Below, piece after piece: positions 7,921-17,860 of a DNA stretch of 64,000 nt; positions within the stretch are counted from its first letter, which is position 1; each line of letters begins with the position of its first letter. Source of the stretch: VXNE01 sp965217825 (lineage in GTDB: Bacteria > Pseudomonadota > Gammaproteobacteria > Pseudomonadales > Azotimanducaceae); assembly GCA_965217825.1 (NCBI GenBank), contig OZ244571.1, forward strand, positions 372,001-436,000, read 5' to 3'. A program made the translations under genes and the position numbers. The notes below the pieces were generated by a model. The model searched no databases. It worked only from the letters and a program-made list of their open reading frames with translations, and was not told the DNA's origin.

Positions 7921-8601
7921 CAAGGTCGAATTGCCGAGACACTGTCGCGGATTTCACTACCGCCCGCGGAGCGAATTTCGCAGACACTGATCACAAAGTT
8001 GGCGCGGCACTTCCCTCTCGGCTGGTCCCAGTATGCCGTCCTTCTCTCCCTTGACGACGCCGATGCACGCCGCTTCTACGAGATCGAGGCCGCTGACAAT
8101 GGCTGGAGCGTCCGCGAACTCAAGCGCCACCTCGCCAGTTCCCTGTACGAGCGGCTCGCGCTCAGCCGCGACAAGGAGGAAGGCCGTCGGCTTGCCATTG
8201 AGGGGCAGGTGATCCAAAAGGCATCGGACTTGATCAAGGATCCGGTCGTGCTGGAATTCCTGGGCTTGGAGGAGCGGGCCGCCTACTCCGAGACCGATCT
8301 GGAGACCGCGATCATCGACCGGCTCCAGCAATTCCTGCTGGAACTCGGCAAGGGATTCCTGTTCGAGGCCCGCCAGAAGCGCTTCAGCTTCGACAACCGT
8401 CACTTCTTCGTGGACCTTGTGTTCTACAACCGCCTGCTGCGCTGCTACGTGCTGATCGACCTCAAGCGCGGCGAGTTGACTCATCAGGACTTGGGTCAGA
8501 TGCAAATGTACGTCAACTATTTCGACCGCCATGTGAAAACCGACGAGGAAGTGCCGACCGTCGGCTACCGCCGCGACACGAAAGGATTGTCCGCCACGTA
8601 G
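7921..8601 (+). pseudogene. truncated DUF1016 (YhcG-type PDDEXK nuclease)
   Basis: The frame from about 7921 reads ISQTLITKLARHFPLGWSQY, FYEIEAADNGWSVRELKRHL, IKDPVVLEFLGL and then RHFFVDLVFYNRLLRCYVLIDLK, the core of DUF1016/YhcG nucleases, with the PD-(D/E)xK motif as D (FFVDLVF) and DLK. Full-length relatives have about 100-130 more residues at the N-terminus and about 50 more at the C-terminus; here the end diverges after VPTVGYR. No ATG is available and the best start is a TTG at 7999. Because both ends are missing I call it a pseudogene, although the nuclease motif itself is intact. Confidence 0.7.
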
Positions 8602-9121
8602 TAACGCAAGGGCGCCGTCTTTGCGGCGCCGACGCCAATGCGGGGACCGGTCATCACGCGGGGTGTATCAAACACCGTTCCTTTTCTCAGGTGGAGGTCC
8701 TCGCCATCGCACAAATCGACACCGTAGTGCCGCATATCGATGTCGAATGCCTGGCAGAGTTTCGCGGGCCCGTTGGTCAACTGCGAATCCGGCATGCCGC
8801 GCCGACGTTCGCGCATGAGGTCAATGCCGGAGACGGGCGCTACGGCGCGGATGAGTATGCATCCGGGTACGCCAGGCGGCTGCGCCACACGTTCAAGCAA
8901 GCGTGCTGGCGGGTTCGATAGACGTATGCGTATCCGGGAGGACCAAAAAGTACCTCGGTCCTTTTGGTTCGACCCCGGTAGGCATGGGCGGCGGGGTCGC
9001 CCTCGGCGAGATAGGATTCGGTCTCGACGATACGGCCCGCGACGGGCCCGTTGACCAGCATCGTTCCGAGCAGATGTCGAGCCACTTCGCGAGGGTCCCG
9101 ACAGAAAAATGCGCGGTTCAA
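8565..9121 (-). pseudogene. 3-methyladenine DNA glycosylase (MPG/AAG family), frameshifted
   Basis: Two minus-strand frames together make a complete MPG-family glycosylase. The first (9121 downwards) gives ARHLLGTMLVNGP, GRIVETESYL with the catalytic Glu, and AYRGRTKRTEVLFGPPGYAY; the second gives VAQPPGVPGCILIRAVAPV, LTNGPAKLCQAF and NPFVSRR at the end. The frame changes around 8895-8905: adding one base after LNV restores LNVVAQPPG. In addition, the usual YGxH segment after YVY is replaced by RTRQH, so the active-site region itself is altered. This points to real decay more than to a read error. MPG removes alkylated purines in base excision repair. Confidence 0.8.
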
Positions 9122-9203
9122 TCCTCGACGGCGAAGTCGCCGGGCACCTGCCTGCGGGATCCGCCTCGCGTGCGATTCGATCCGCGCCGCTCAGGATCAG
9201 CCG

Positions 9204-9548
9204 TCAGGCCGTGTCCTGCTCTTCTTCGTGCGCCGCAGCTTCCTTGATCAAGGGCTGCAGTTCGCCGGATTGGTACATCTCGGTCACGATGTCGCAACCG
9301 CCCACCAACTCGCCGCTAACGTAGAGCTGCGGAAATGTCGGCCAGTTCGCGTATACCGGAAGGGTGGCGCGGATATCGGGATTGCTCAGGATGTCGACAT
9401 ACGCAAAGCGTTCGCCGCAGGCCATGAGACACTGCACCGTCTGCGCCGAAAAGCCGCACTGCGGCGCTTGCGGCGAGCCTTTCATATAGAGCAAGATCGG
9501 GTTGCCCTCGATCTGCGACTTGATCGTGTCGATGGTTTCCTGGCTCAT
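9204..9548 (-). CDS. grxD: monothiol glutaredoxin, Grx4 type
   Basis: A 114-residue monothiol glutaredoxin. The active site is CGFS (QAPQCGFSAQTVQ, Cys near residue 31), followed by WPTFPQLYVSGELVGGCDI, the glutathione-binding and GG-C(D/E) signature of Grx4 proteins. With BolA-type partners these carry [2Fe-2S] clusters for iron-sulfur trafficking in the cytoplasm. The ATG at 9548 is chosen because the longer frame upstream is antisense to the ABC-F gene. It diverges from the ABC-F gene with only 39 bases between starts, so their promoters must overlap. Confidence 0.9.
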   Translation of the reverse strand: MSQETIDTIKSQIEGNPILLYMKGSPQAPQCGFSAQTVQCLMACGERFAYVDILSNPDIRATLPVYANWPTFPQLYVSGELVGGCDIVTEMYQSGELQPLIKEAAAHEEEQDTA

Positions 9549-9587
9549 CCTAGCCTCGAATACGTTGATTGCATTCGCGCATTGTAC

Positions 9588-11450
9588 ATGCTGCAAGTTC
9601 TGAATATTGTCCTCAAGCGGGGAGACAAGCACGTCTTCGATGGCGCGAACTTTACCGTCCACGCAGGGCACTCGGCGGGGGTCGTCGGACGCAACGGCGC
9701 CGGGAAGACCACGCTGTTCGAACTCATCCTGCGGCGTCTGACGCCGGAGGAAGGGGACGTCTCCTATCCCCGCAGGTGGCGCGTGGCAACGCTCGATCAG
9801 CTCATCGCGCCCAGCCCCCGGCACGCCTTGGATTTCGTAATCGACGGCGACCGTCCCTTGCGCCAGGTCGAGGCGAAGATCGAGAGGGCGGAGCGAGATG
9901 GCGATCTCCAGGCACTGGCAAATCTCCATGCCAGCTTCGAGGACATGGGAGGATATGACGCCCATGCCCGGGCCGGGGCGATTCTCCACGGACTCGGCTT
10001 CCGAGGCGACGATGTCCATAAAACCCACCGCGAATTCTCCGGCGGGTGGCGCATTCGTCTGAACCTTGCGCGCACTTTGATGGCGCCTTCGGACCTTTTG
10101 CTGCTGGATGAGCCGACCAACCACCTCGACCTCGACGCGTCGCTTTGGCTGGAGACGTGGCTCGGTCTATATCCGGGCACCTTGCTGACGATCTCCCATG
10201 ATCGCGATTTCCTCGACGCAGTCTGCGAGGAGATCGTACACGTGGCGGACGGCCAGGCTACGTTGTATTCGGGCAACTACTCCGCATATGAGCGTCGCCG
10301 CGCGGAAGCGCTGTCCCGGCAGGCTGCCCTATACGAGAGACAGCAGGCCGAGATCGCGCGTATCCACCAGTTCGCGAACCGGTTTCGCGCCAAGGCAACC
10401 AAGGCGAGACAGGTACAAAGCCGCCTGAAAGCCCTCGACCGCATGGCGCGCGTCGCGCCCGTTCTCGCCGAGTCCCCCTATCGATTCGCATTCCCGAACC
10501 CGGAAAAAGTGCCGAACCCGATCCTTACCGTCGATGCCGCCTCCATCGGATACGACAGCGCCCCGATCCTGGACGACGTGACACTGCGCGTGTATTCGCG
10601 CGATCGAATCGGGATCCTCGGCGCAAACGGCGCTGGCAAGACCACGCTGCTGAAAGTCCTCGCGGGCCAAATGGACGTGCTTGACGGAGATCTCGAGCGC
10701 GCCGGCAGCGCCGGCTATTTCGCACAGCACCAGATGGAGACGCTGAACGCCCGGAAGTCCGCCCTGGCCAACTTGCTGGACGCTCCCGGCGGCGCGCTTA
10801 GCGAACAGGCAGCCCGCGATTACCTGGGTGGCTGGGGCTTCGTCGGCGAGATGGCTACGCGTCCATCGGCGATGCTCTCGGGCGGCGAGAGAGCACGCCT
10901 CGTGCTTGCGTTGATAGCGCGTTCGCGACCCGCAGTCCTGCTTCTGGACGAGCCGACCAACCACCTCGATCTCGATATGCGCGAAGCGCTTGCCGTCGCG
11001 TTGCAAGCGTACGACGGGGCGCTCCTGCTGGTGTCCCACGACCGCCACTTGCTGCGGCAGTGCGTGGACGACCTGTGGCTCGTGGCGAACGGTACCGTGT
11101 CGCGATTCGAGAGCGATATCGACGCTTACGCCGAAATGCGCAAGCGCCCGGAAGCCAAACGGCAGCAGGGGCAGAAACGGGCGCTCCGCCGCAGAAGAGC
11201 CGAAAAGCGCGAAGCGTTGAGACCTCTGCGGGACCAGCGGGCCGCCCTGGAGCGCGACATCGAGCGGTGCGGCGAAGAACTCGACGAACTCACGACGGTG
11301 CTGGGCGCCGGCGCCACCTACGAGCTCGCCTCGCCGGAGCGCATCAGCGAAATGTTGGCCCGCCGCGGCAAACTACGGAAAGACCTCGCCGAGGCCGAGG
11401 CCGCCTGGCTGGAAGTCCAGGAACGCATAGAAGAGGCGGAAGCCGAATAG
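9588..11450 (+). CDS. ABC-F ATPase, YheS type
   Basis: A 620-residue soluble tandem ABC ATPase. Start taken at the ATG giving MLQVLNIVLKRGDKHVFDG, the standard opening of YheS-like ABC-F proteins; the open frame extends upstream to 9051 only by antisense reading of grxD. Walker A sequences are GRNGAGKTT and GANGAGKTT; signatures SGGWRIRLNLA and SGGERARLVLA are each followed by LLLDEPTNHLDLD. A linker between domains (ERQQAEIARIHQFANRFRAK) and a charged C-terminal helix fit the family. ABC-F proteins bind the ribosomal E site and relieve stalled translation; no membrane domain exists. Confidence 0.85.
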   Translation: MLQVLNIVLKRGDKHVFDGANFTVHAGHSAGVVGRNGAGKTTLFELILRRLTPEEGDVSYPRRWRVATLDQLIAPSPRHALDFVIDGDRPLRQVEAKIERAERDGDLQALANLHASFEDMGGYDAHARAGAILHGLGFRGDDVHKTHREFSGGWRIRLNLARTLMAPSDLLLLDEPTNHLDLDASLWLETWLGLYPGTLLTISHDRDFLDAVCEEIVHVADGQATLYSGNYSAYERRRAEALSRQAALYERQQAEIARIHQFANRFRAKATKARQVQSRLKALDRMARVAPVLAESPYRFAFPNPEKVPNPILTVDAASIGYDSAPILDDVTLRVYSRDRIGILGANGAGKTTLLKVLAGQMDVLDGDLERAGSAGYFAQHQMETLNARKSALANLLDAPGGALSEQAARDYLGGWGFVGEMATRPSAMLSGGERARLVLALIARSRPAVLLLDEPTNHLDLDMREALAVALQAYDGALLLVSHDRHLLRQCVDDLWLVANGTVSRFESDIDAYAEMRKRPEAKRQQGQKRALRRRRAEKREALRPLRDQRAALERDIERCGEELDELTTVLGAGATYELASPERISEMLARRGKLRKDLAEAEAAWLEVQERIEEAEAE

Positions 11451-11480
11451 TCTTCCTCCCTGCAAGCGGACTACCGCAAA

Positions 11481-11918
11481 CTACGGCCCAGAAAGAAACG
11501 TCTCCACGAATTGACGGGGAGGAATCACAGAAGCGTCGATTGGAGGCTCCTCCAAGAGAAGTCGATCACCCGTGACGAGCAGCGCTTCGGAATAGCTGGC
11601 GAGCAATGCCCACAGGTGGTTGTCTCCGGCGTCTGGAGCAGCGCCAACCGGCTCGCCAGCCGGCTCGCGCCACACAGCGTTCGCGACCAAGTCGGTGAGC
11701 AACCGGTCGAGTTCTTCCACCGTGCGTCCGTGCAACCGAACTAGACGCGGACGACGTAGCACGGACAAGTATTCGTCGAGCAGCTCGCTCGACATGAGGT
11801 AGGCGACTTCACCACCGAGCATGGCGTCCAGAATTCGCGCCGGGGGGCTGTTCGAATCCTCGCCGATCAAACCTGAAACGATGACATTTGTGTCGATGAC
11901 ACACAGATTTTGCGTCAT
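11481..11918 (-). CDS. PIN-domain toxin (putative RNase)
   Basis: A 145-residue PIN-domain protein: VIDTNVIVSGLIG at the N-terminus supplies the first Asp, LLDEYLSVLRRP the conserved Glu, and PDAGDNHLWALLASYSEALLVTGDRLLL the paired Asp and the later Asp of the metal site. It belongs with the PIN_3 type of toxin-like proteins. It lies 43 bases downstream of a ribbon-helix-helix gene on the same strand, the usual antitoxin-then-toxin order. Family members cleave RNA; the target here is unknown. Confidence 0.8.
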   Translation of the reverse strand: MTQNLCVIDTNVIVSGLIGEDSNSPPARILDAMLGGEVAYLMSSELLDEYLSVLRRPRLVRLHGRTVEELDRLLTDLVANAVWREPAGEPVGAAPDAGDNHLWALLASYSEALLVTGDRLLLEEPPIDASVIPPRQFVETFLSGP

Positions 11919-11961
11919 CGTCGCTTCTTCTTTCGCGACGGCGGGTTACCGCCAATCGAAG

Positions 11962-12201
11962 CTACTGACCTTTGCGAAATAGTCTTGTTTCCTCGACCGC
12001 CAAGGCCAGCGCGCTGTCGGCATCCAATCGCGACTTCGCCCGAGCCTTGGCGACGATCTCTCTAGCGCTGTCGTAGGGTTGGATCCCTCTCAATTCAAGG
12101 CTCTCTTCAATGATGGAGCCCATCGAACGATTCTGTCGGGCTGCGGTCTCTTTCAGCGCGCGGTGTGTGCGATCAGCCAAACTGATGGTCAAGCGGATCA
12201 T
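11962..12201 (-). CDS. ribbon-helix-helix antitoxin
   Basis: A 79-residue protein whose start is set at the second ATG (MIRLTISLADRTHRALKE) because GGAGGT lies seven bases before it and would overlap the first possible ATG at 12210. The N-terminal beta strand plus two helices (RLTISLADRTHRALKETAAR, then SMGSIIEESLEL) is the CopG/RHH DNA-binding fold; the C-terminal tail (ADSALALAVEETRLFRKGQ) probably wraps the PIN toxin encoded next. Such antitoxins repress their own promoter. Confidence 0.8.
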   Translation of the reverse strand: MIRLTISLADRTHRALKETAARQNRSMGSIIEESLELRGIQPYDSAREIVAKARAKSRLDADSALALAVEETRLFRKGQ

Positions 12202-12338
12202 GGCATTCACCTCCGATCAATTGGGGCAATTCACACCAATGCACCATAGCACCAAAACACCGCTGCGCCAATGACTTACTTCCAATGTGCTCCGACCACG
12301 CGGTTGACTCGCGAACATGTCCTCGCGAGGGAACCGGG

Positions 12339-13181
12339 TCACTCGCTCTCTTTCTCCCTGTACTCTATCGACTTGCGTACCTTCACGCCTTCAATCGGCT
12401 CCATGGTCAGCACCTTGCGCTTGCCGTTCCTCCTCACGATGATTTGAGTCGACTCCTCGACTTCCGCGAGCGCAAGGTAGGCCGCGTCCGCGGCGGCCAC
12501 GTCGTCTTCGCCCACGCGGCGCAGGATATCGCCCGGCAGCAATTCGCTGTCATCTTCCGCCGTCAGCACGAGCACCCCGCCATCAACGCCGAAGTACGCC
12601 CCCAGCGATTCGCCGACATCGACCAGCTTGAATCCGAACACCTCCGCGCGGCGACGTTCCGTCCACCCCGGCAAAGTATCCAATAAGGGCGTGATAGGAA
12701 TAGCGGGTGCCATTCTGGCAATGCGGCCCATCACGCCTCGTTGCGGCACGACATCGACGTTGAGCGACTCGCCGTCGCGCAACACTTCCACTTTCACCGT
12801 ATCACCGGCCTCGACATCGTCGAGCGTCTTGCGCAGCAGCGTGATCGGCGTCGATGATCCGGTGAGGTGCACGTCATTGACCCGCACAATCAGGTCCTCG
12901 GCCCGTATCCCGGCATCCTCGGCCCCGCCACCCGGCGTGACGCTGGCCACCCGTATGCCCTCGGCATCCCCGCGCGCAATCATGATGCCGAGAAACGGCC
13001 GTTCGTCCCATCGCTGCCAATCAAGTTTGCCGATGTATTCGGAAAACATTCCAGCGGCTTCGTCGAGCTTCTCCCGGGCCGTTTCCAGACTATCCCGAGT
13101 CGACTCGTCGGCATCCGCGGTCGCAGCCGATACTGTGACCGCACCAAAAACCCATATCAGCGATATCATCCATTTCTTCAT
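12339..13181 (-). CDS. secreted PDZ-domain protein in an ECF operon
   Basis: Start at the ATG giving MKKWMISLIWVFGAVTVSAA, a clear signal peptide, with AGAGGA just upstream; 280 residues. Two PDZ-like domains: RPFLGIMIARGDAEGIRVAS with GAEDAGIRAEDLIVRVND, and FGFKLVDVGESLGAYFG with LLPGDILRRVGEDD. There is no protease domain, so it resembles the PDZ part of DegP/DegQ-type proteins on its own. It follows the anti-sigma gene by 21 bases, suggesting it modulates envelope signalling to the sigma factor, though that is inference. Confidence 0.7.
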   Translation of the reverse strand: MKKWMISLIWVFGAVTVSAATADADESTRDSLETAREKLDEAAGMFSEYIGKLDWQRWDERPFLGIMIARGDAEGIRVASVTPGGGAEDAGIRAEDLIVRVNDVHLTGSSTPITLLRKTLDDVEAGDTVKVEVLRDGESLNVDVVPQRGVMGRIARMAPAIPITPLLDTLPGWTERRRAEVFGFKLVDVGESLGAYFGVDGGVLVLTAEDDSELLPGDILRRVGEDDVAAADAAYLALAEVEESTQIIVRRNGKRKVLTMEPIEGVKVRKSIEYREKESE

Positions 13182-13202
13182 CGTGTTCCTCTCAAACGTC
13201 AA

Positions 13203-13709
13203 CTAGAACGCCACCCTGCGAAGTACGGCGCCCCGATCCTGTGATTCGACTTGTACCAGGCTTTGCAGGAGTACGGCGCGCCGGCGCAGCAACCGCGCCC
13301 GTTCGGCGCTATCGCCGATGTCCTGCAGGTACAACGCATTGAGCGCGCCATCCACATCCGCGATGCGGTAGGTGAGGGCGCGGCCCGTCGCGCCGTACGC
13401 ACCCTGGAACGGCAATGCTCGCAAACGTTCCTCCAGTCTTTGCGACTCGGCGATCAACTCCGCCACTGATGCCTGCGCCGCAGACGCAGCGTCGTCGATG
13501 CCGGCATCGCGCTCCGACCGCTCGATGACGAGCGCCGAGAGCGCCACGGCGGCAACCAGACACGCCGCCAGCGCGAACGGTCGTCTCGACGTCCGCCGCT
13601 GCCGCGCGGCCGAAGCTGCCGTGACGCGATCCCACAGACCTGGCGGCGGGTCGAGTTCCGGCAGGGCCCTGATTTCAGCCCGCAGTGCTTGATCTTTCTG
13701 TTCGTTCAT
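13203..13709 (-). CDS. putative anti-sigma factor, single membrane span
   Basis: A 168-residue protein with a cytoplasmic N-terminal region (ELDPPPGLWDRVTAASAARQ), one membrane segment (PFALAACLVAAVALSALVI, about residues 45-63) and a periplasmic helical tail. Its ATG lies 35 bases inside the end of the ECF sigma gene, the classic sigma/anti-sigma overlap. There is no zinc-binding HxxxCxxC motif, so it is not of the ZAS type. The role is assigned from topology and position. Confidence 0.65.
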   Translation of the reverse strand: MNEQKDQALRAEIRALPELDPPPGLWDRVTAASAARQRRTSRRPFALAACLVAAVALSALVIERSERDAGIDDAASAAQASVAELIAESQRLEERLRALPFQGAYGATGRALTYRIADVDGALNALYLQDIGDSAERARLLRRRAVLLQSLVQVESQDRGAVLRRVAF

Positions 13710-14247
13710 CCGTCCGCAATTCCCTCAGCCGTTGATAACCGCGCGCGAGTTGCGATTTGGAGTAGCTCGCCGTGCGCCCGAACAAACGGCCGATTTCCTT
13801 GTGTGTATAGCCTTCGACATCGTGCAGCCAGACCACCGCCCTTGCCTTCGCAGGCAAGCTATCGAGAGCGCGCTCGATATCGATCGTGGTTTCGACCAGT
13901 CCTTCATCTGTCCGCGCGGAAGCGACGGCCGGACCGGCAGGTTCGCGGCGCCTGTACCAGGGGGACCGCAACCGCATCAGGCAATGATTGACGGCGATCC
14001 TGCGCACCCATGCTCCAAGCGCGTCGTTTCGATCGAGGCTGCCGGCCTTGCACAGCACGTCGACGAAGGTGTCCTGGGTCGCATCTTCCGCGAGCCCGAC
14101 ATCGCCGAGCATCCGCCGCGCCATCGTAAAGACCATCTTTGAGAATGACCGGTAGACCCACTCCTGGGCGGCACGGTCGCCGCGTTTCAGGTGCTCGACG
14201 ACGTCGAGGGGCGGGGCGCCGTTGGCCAGTTCTACAAATCGAAACAT
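13675..14247 (-). CDS. ECF-type RNA polymerase sigma factor
   Basis: 190 residues from the ATG giving MFRFVELANGAPPLDVVEHL; the frame upstream adds a non-conserved tail. Region 2 is visible as RDRAAQEWVYRSFSKMVF-like sequence followed by DVGLAEDATQDTFVDVL, and region 4 as ALDSLPAKARAVVWLHDVEG, YTHKEIGRLFGRTASYSKSQ with its helix-turn-helix. No C-terminal extension. It heads an operon with the anti-sigma protein and the PDZ protein and probably drives its own promoter. Confidence 0.85.
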   Translation of the reverse strand: MFRFVELANGAPPLDVVEHLKRGDRAAQEWVYRSFSKMVFTMARRMLGDVGLAEDATQDTFVDVLCKAGSLDRNDALGAWVRRIAVNHCLMRLRSPWYRRREPAGPAVASARTDEGLVETTIDIERALDSLPAKARAVVWLHDVEGYTHKEIGRLFGRTASYSKSQLARGYQRLRELRTDERTERSSTAG

Positions 14248-14316
14248 ATGCGCATTAGATGCGCGGGCTCGGGAAAAGGTCGCAGGCGGCCTGAGGGCTG
14301 ATGCCAAAACTAACTG

Positions 14317-15588
14317 CTAGCCGGCGGTTGGCCGCTTGTAGATGGACGCTTCCGACTTGGATTCCTCGCTTATCTTGCGACCGAGGGAGGGGTAGATCGG
14401 GATGTCCTCGTCCGCGAGCTCCGCCATCACCGTCTTTCGTGCCATCGCCGCTTCGATGCAGGGGGCGAGTTCCTCCGTCTTCGTGCGCTCGCGTTCTGCC
14501 TCGCGCTCCTTGAATTCCGGCATGACCTCGGTCCCGAATACCTCCAGCGACTCGCAGATGTGGTCATGCCGGTTCCTTCCGGCCTGCTGAATAAAAGTGA
14601 CCTGATCGACGCCGCAGGCTTCGAACTTGAGGAGATGCGCGCGCAGATCGTCCGGCGTGCCGATTCCGCCCTGGCCACCGGACAGCGCCCTGGTGATGTC
14701 GATCTGCTCCGCCTGCGCGTCCTCCAATGCCTGGAACTGCTTCCACAGATTGGTGCGGCCGGGCTGGTGTTCGCCGAAGGCGTAAAGACTGCCAAGCGCG
14801 AAACCGAAGAACTTGAAGCCGTCGAGGCCCCGGTTGATCGCCGTTTCTCGGTCGTGATGGCAAGAGAAGCTCGACACCATGCAAATGTTGGCGTTGACGG
14901 CATGGCCGATCGGTACGCACTCATCGCTCTTGATGATCCTGTAGTACTCCTCGACCCATTCGGTCGCTTCTGCCGGGTCCACGAACGCGAATGTCAAAGC
15001 GCCAATGCCGAGCCGAGCCGCCAGGCGAATGGTCTCCCGCTGGGAACACGCCACCCACAATGGCGGGTGCGGCCGCTGCACCGGCTTGGGCACGATATTG
15101 CGGCACGGCATCTCGAAGTACTGCCCCTGGTAGCCGGGGTAGGGATCCATCGCAAGCATGTTGCAGATCTGCTCCACCGCCTCGAGAAAGATCTCCCGCT
15201 TCTTCTCCACGGGGATGCGAAAGCCGCCCAGTTCGAGTTCCGCCGACGATTCGCCGGTGCCGAATTCCACGCGTCCATTGGACACGAGGTCGAGCGTCGC
15301 GATCACTTCCGCCGTGCGCGCCGGATGGTTGTACTGGGGAATCACCTGGCGGATTCCGTGACCCAGCCTGATGTTTTTGGTGCGCTGCGAGCAGGCGGCG
15401 AGGAATACCTCCGGCGCCGACGAATGGGAGTATTCCTCCAGGAAGTGATGTTCCACCTCCCATGCGAAATCGATGCCGAGCCGATCTGCGAGCTCCACTT
15501 GATCCAACGCTTCGTTGAACAGTTTCTGTTCGGCCCCGTCGCTCCAGGGTCGCGGCAATTGGTGTTCGTAAAATATCCCGAATTTCAT
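14317..15588 (-). CDS. LLM-class flavin-dependent oxidoreductase
   Basis: A 423-residue luciferase-like monooxygenase. N-terminal MKFGIFYEHQLPRPW, then WEVEHHFLEEYSHSSAPEVF, RLGHGIRQVIPQYNHPARTA and NGRVEFGTGESSAELELGG are the TIM-barrel signature segments; WVACSQRETIRLAARLGIGA follows later. Such enzymes use reduced FMN or F420 to oxidise varied organic molecules. The protein is longer than the usual 340-380 residues by a C-terminal extension rich in Glu and Arg. Stands alone between the sigma-factor operon and a pseudogene; substrate unknown. Confidence 0.8.
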   Translation of the reverse strand: MKFGIFYEHQLPRPWSDGAEQKLFNEALDQVELADRLGIDFAWEVEHHFLEEYSHSSAPEVFLAACSQRTKNIRLGHGIRQVIPQYNHPARTAEVIATLDLVSNGRVEFGTGESSAELELGGFRIPVEKKREIFLEAVEQICNMLAMDPYPGYQGQYFEMPCRNIVPKPVQRPHPPLWVACSQRETIRLAARLGIGALTFAFVDPAEATEWVEEYYRIIKSDECVPIGHAVNANICMVSSFSCHHDRETAINRGLDGFKFFGFALGSLYAFGEHQPGRTNLWKQFQALEDAQAEQIDITRALSGGQGGIGTPDDLRAHLLKFEACGVDQVTFIQQAGRNRHDHICESLEVFGTEVMPEFKEREAERERTKTEELAPCIEAAMARKTVMAELADEDIPIYPSLGRKISEESKSEASIYKRPTAG

Positions 15589-15752
15589 CTCGCTACCTTT
15601 TCGATCCTCGTCTCGCCTTTCGGTCTACGCGGTACCGGTGATGCGAGAATTCGCAGGTGTTTCGTTGCCGTCACAACGGCACCGCGCACCAAGTCAAAAA
15701 CAGTTGCCGAGCGAATTGCAAGACCCGCAAACGCGCAGATACCCCAAAATGC

Positions 15753-16615
15753 CTAGCGCAGGGCGCTGAACGCTTTCTCGGCGATCCTCAGCATGCCTTG
15801 GGGCGCATTTGTGCGGCGCCAGGCGCCAGCGGCAAGCTTGTTGACTTCCATCAGCGTGGGGTAGACGTGGATGGTGCCGAGTATTCGGTTGAGGGCAATG
15901 CCGTGCGTCATCGCGGTGACGAACTCGCTGATCAGTTCGCCGGCGTGGGCGGCGACGATGGTGGCGCCGAGAATGCGACCCTTGTTTGAGACGATCTTGA
16001 CGAAACCTTCGGTGCATCCATCAGCGACGGCGCGATCAACGTCGTCCACCGGATGCACCGTCACCTGCGCCCCCGGGGGCGCGTCCGCCTCGGTCACACC
16101 GACTCGAGCCACTTCCGGGTCGGTGAACGTCGCCCAAGGCACGACGCGGTTGTTCACCCTGAAGCGCCAGAAGGGTGACACCAGGGCGTTAACCGCCGCG
16201 TACCATGCCTGGTGGGACGCCATGTGGGTGAACTGTTGACCGACACGGTGTGTCCGTCAAGAAGTTCTGCATCCCCGGACATGCATCGCACGCCGAGGGA
16301 GGCATAGCGCTCCGACGAGTCTTTCGGCGCTATGGTAGCGATGGCTTGCCGCACTCGGCCCATGACCGCCTGAAAGTCGACGCGCCCGGTCACATCGGTC
16401 AGTCCGTACCGGTTCGCAGTCTTCAGCGCATGGGCGGTCCTGGCCGATGCGATCAGCGCCTTGGACGGAACGCAACCGGTATTCAGGCAATCGCCGCCCA
16501 TGGCATCGCGCTCGACCAGCGTAACGCGGGCACGCACCGTCGCCCCGATCAACGCGGCGACCAGGCCGGCCGATCCCGCGCCGACCACGACGAGATTGTT
16601 GTCATATCCTGGCAT
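15753..16615 (-). pseudogene. pyridine nucleotide-disulfide oxidoreductase with internal deletion
   Basis: The front frame (16615 down to about 16230) gives NNLVVVGAGSAGLVAALIGA and MGGDCLNTGCVPSKALIASA, the FAD loop and CxxxxC redox pair of mercuric-reductase/lipoamide-dehydrogenase-like proteins. The back frame (16223 to 15753) gives MASHQAWYAAVNALVSPFWR, VPWATFTDPEVARVG and the dimerisation domain with YPTLMEVNK. Between GDAELLDGHTVSV and FTHMASHQ the whole NAD-binding domain, roughly 170 residues, is absent and the frame shifts. The remnant totals 863 bases against about 1.4 kb for intact relatives, so it cannot be functional. Confidence 0.85.
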
Positions 16616-16827
16616 TGCCCCGCTCCATCAACGAGGAAGGGAAGGACGCCGAGCAGCGTAGGGGAGGCGACCAGCCATCGGGGCGTTGGCCCACCCGGCT
16701 GATCACTCGCGAGCATCCGCGTCCATCCCAGCACATATAGACCACAGAATGGCGGTATCGTGCACGGTCAGAACGCCACCCACTTCGGTAAACTCATTGC
16801 GGATTGAACAGCCTCGGGAGAATACGC

Positions 16828-17823
<996 letters not shown>

Positions 17824-17860
17824 TAAACTTCCCGCAACGTGTAAGGGAGGCCGTACGCAA

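Noticed and set aside
9051..9587. N-terminal extension of the ABC-F protein
   Set aside because: It is antisense to grxD; the family start is the ATG at 9588.
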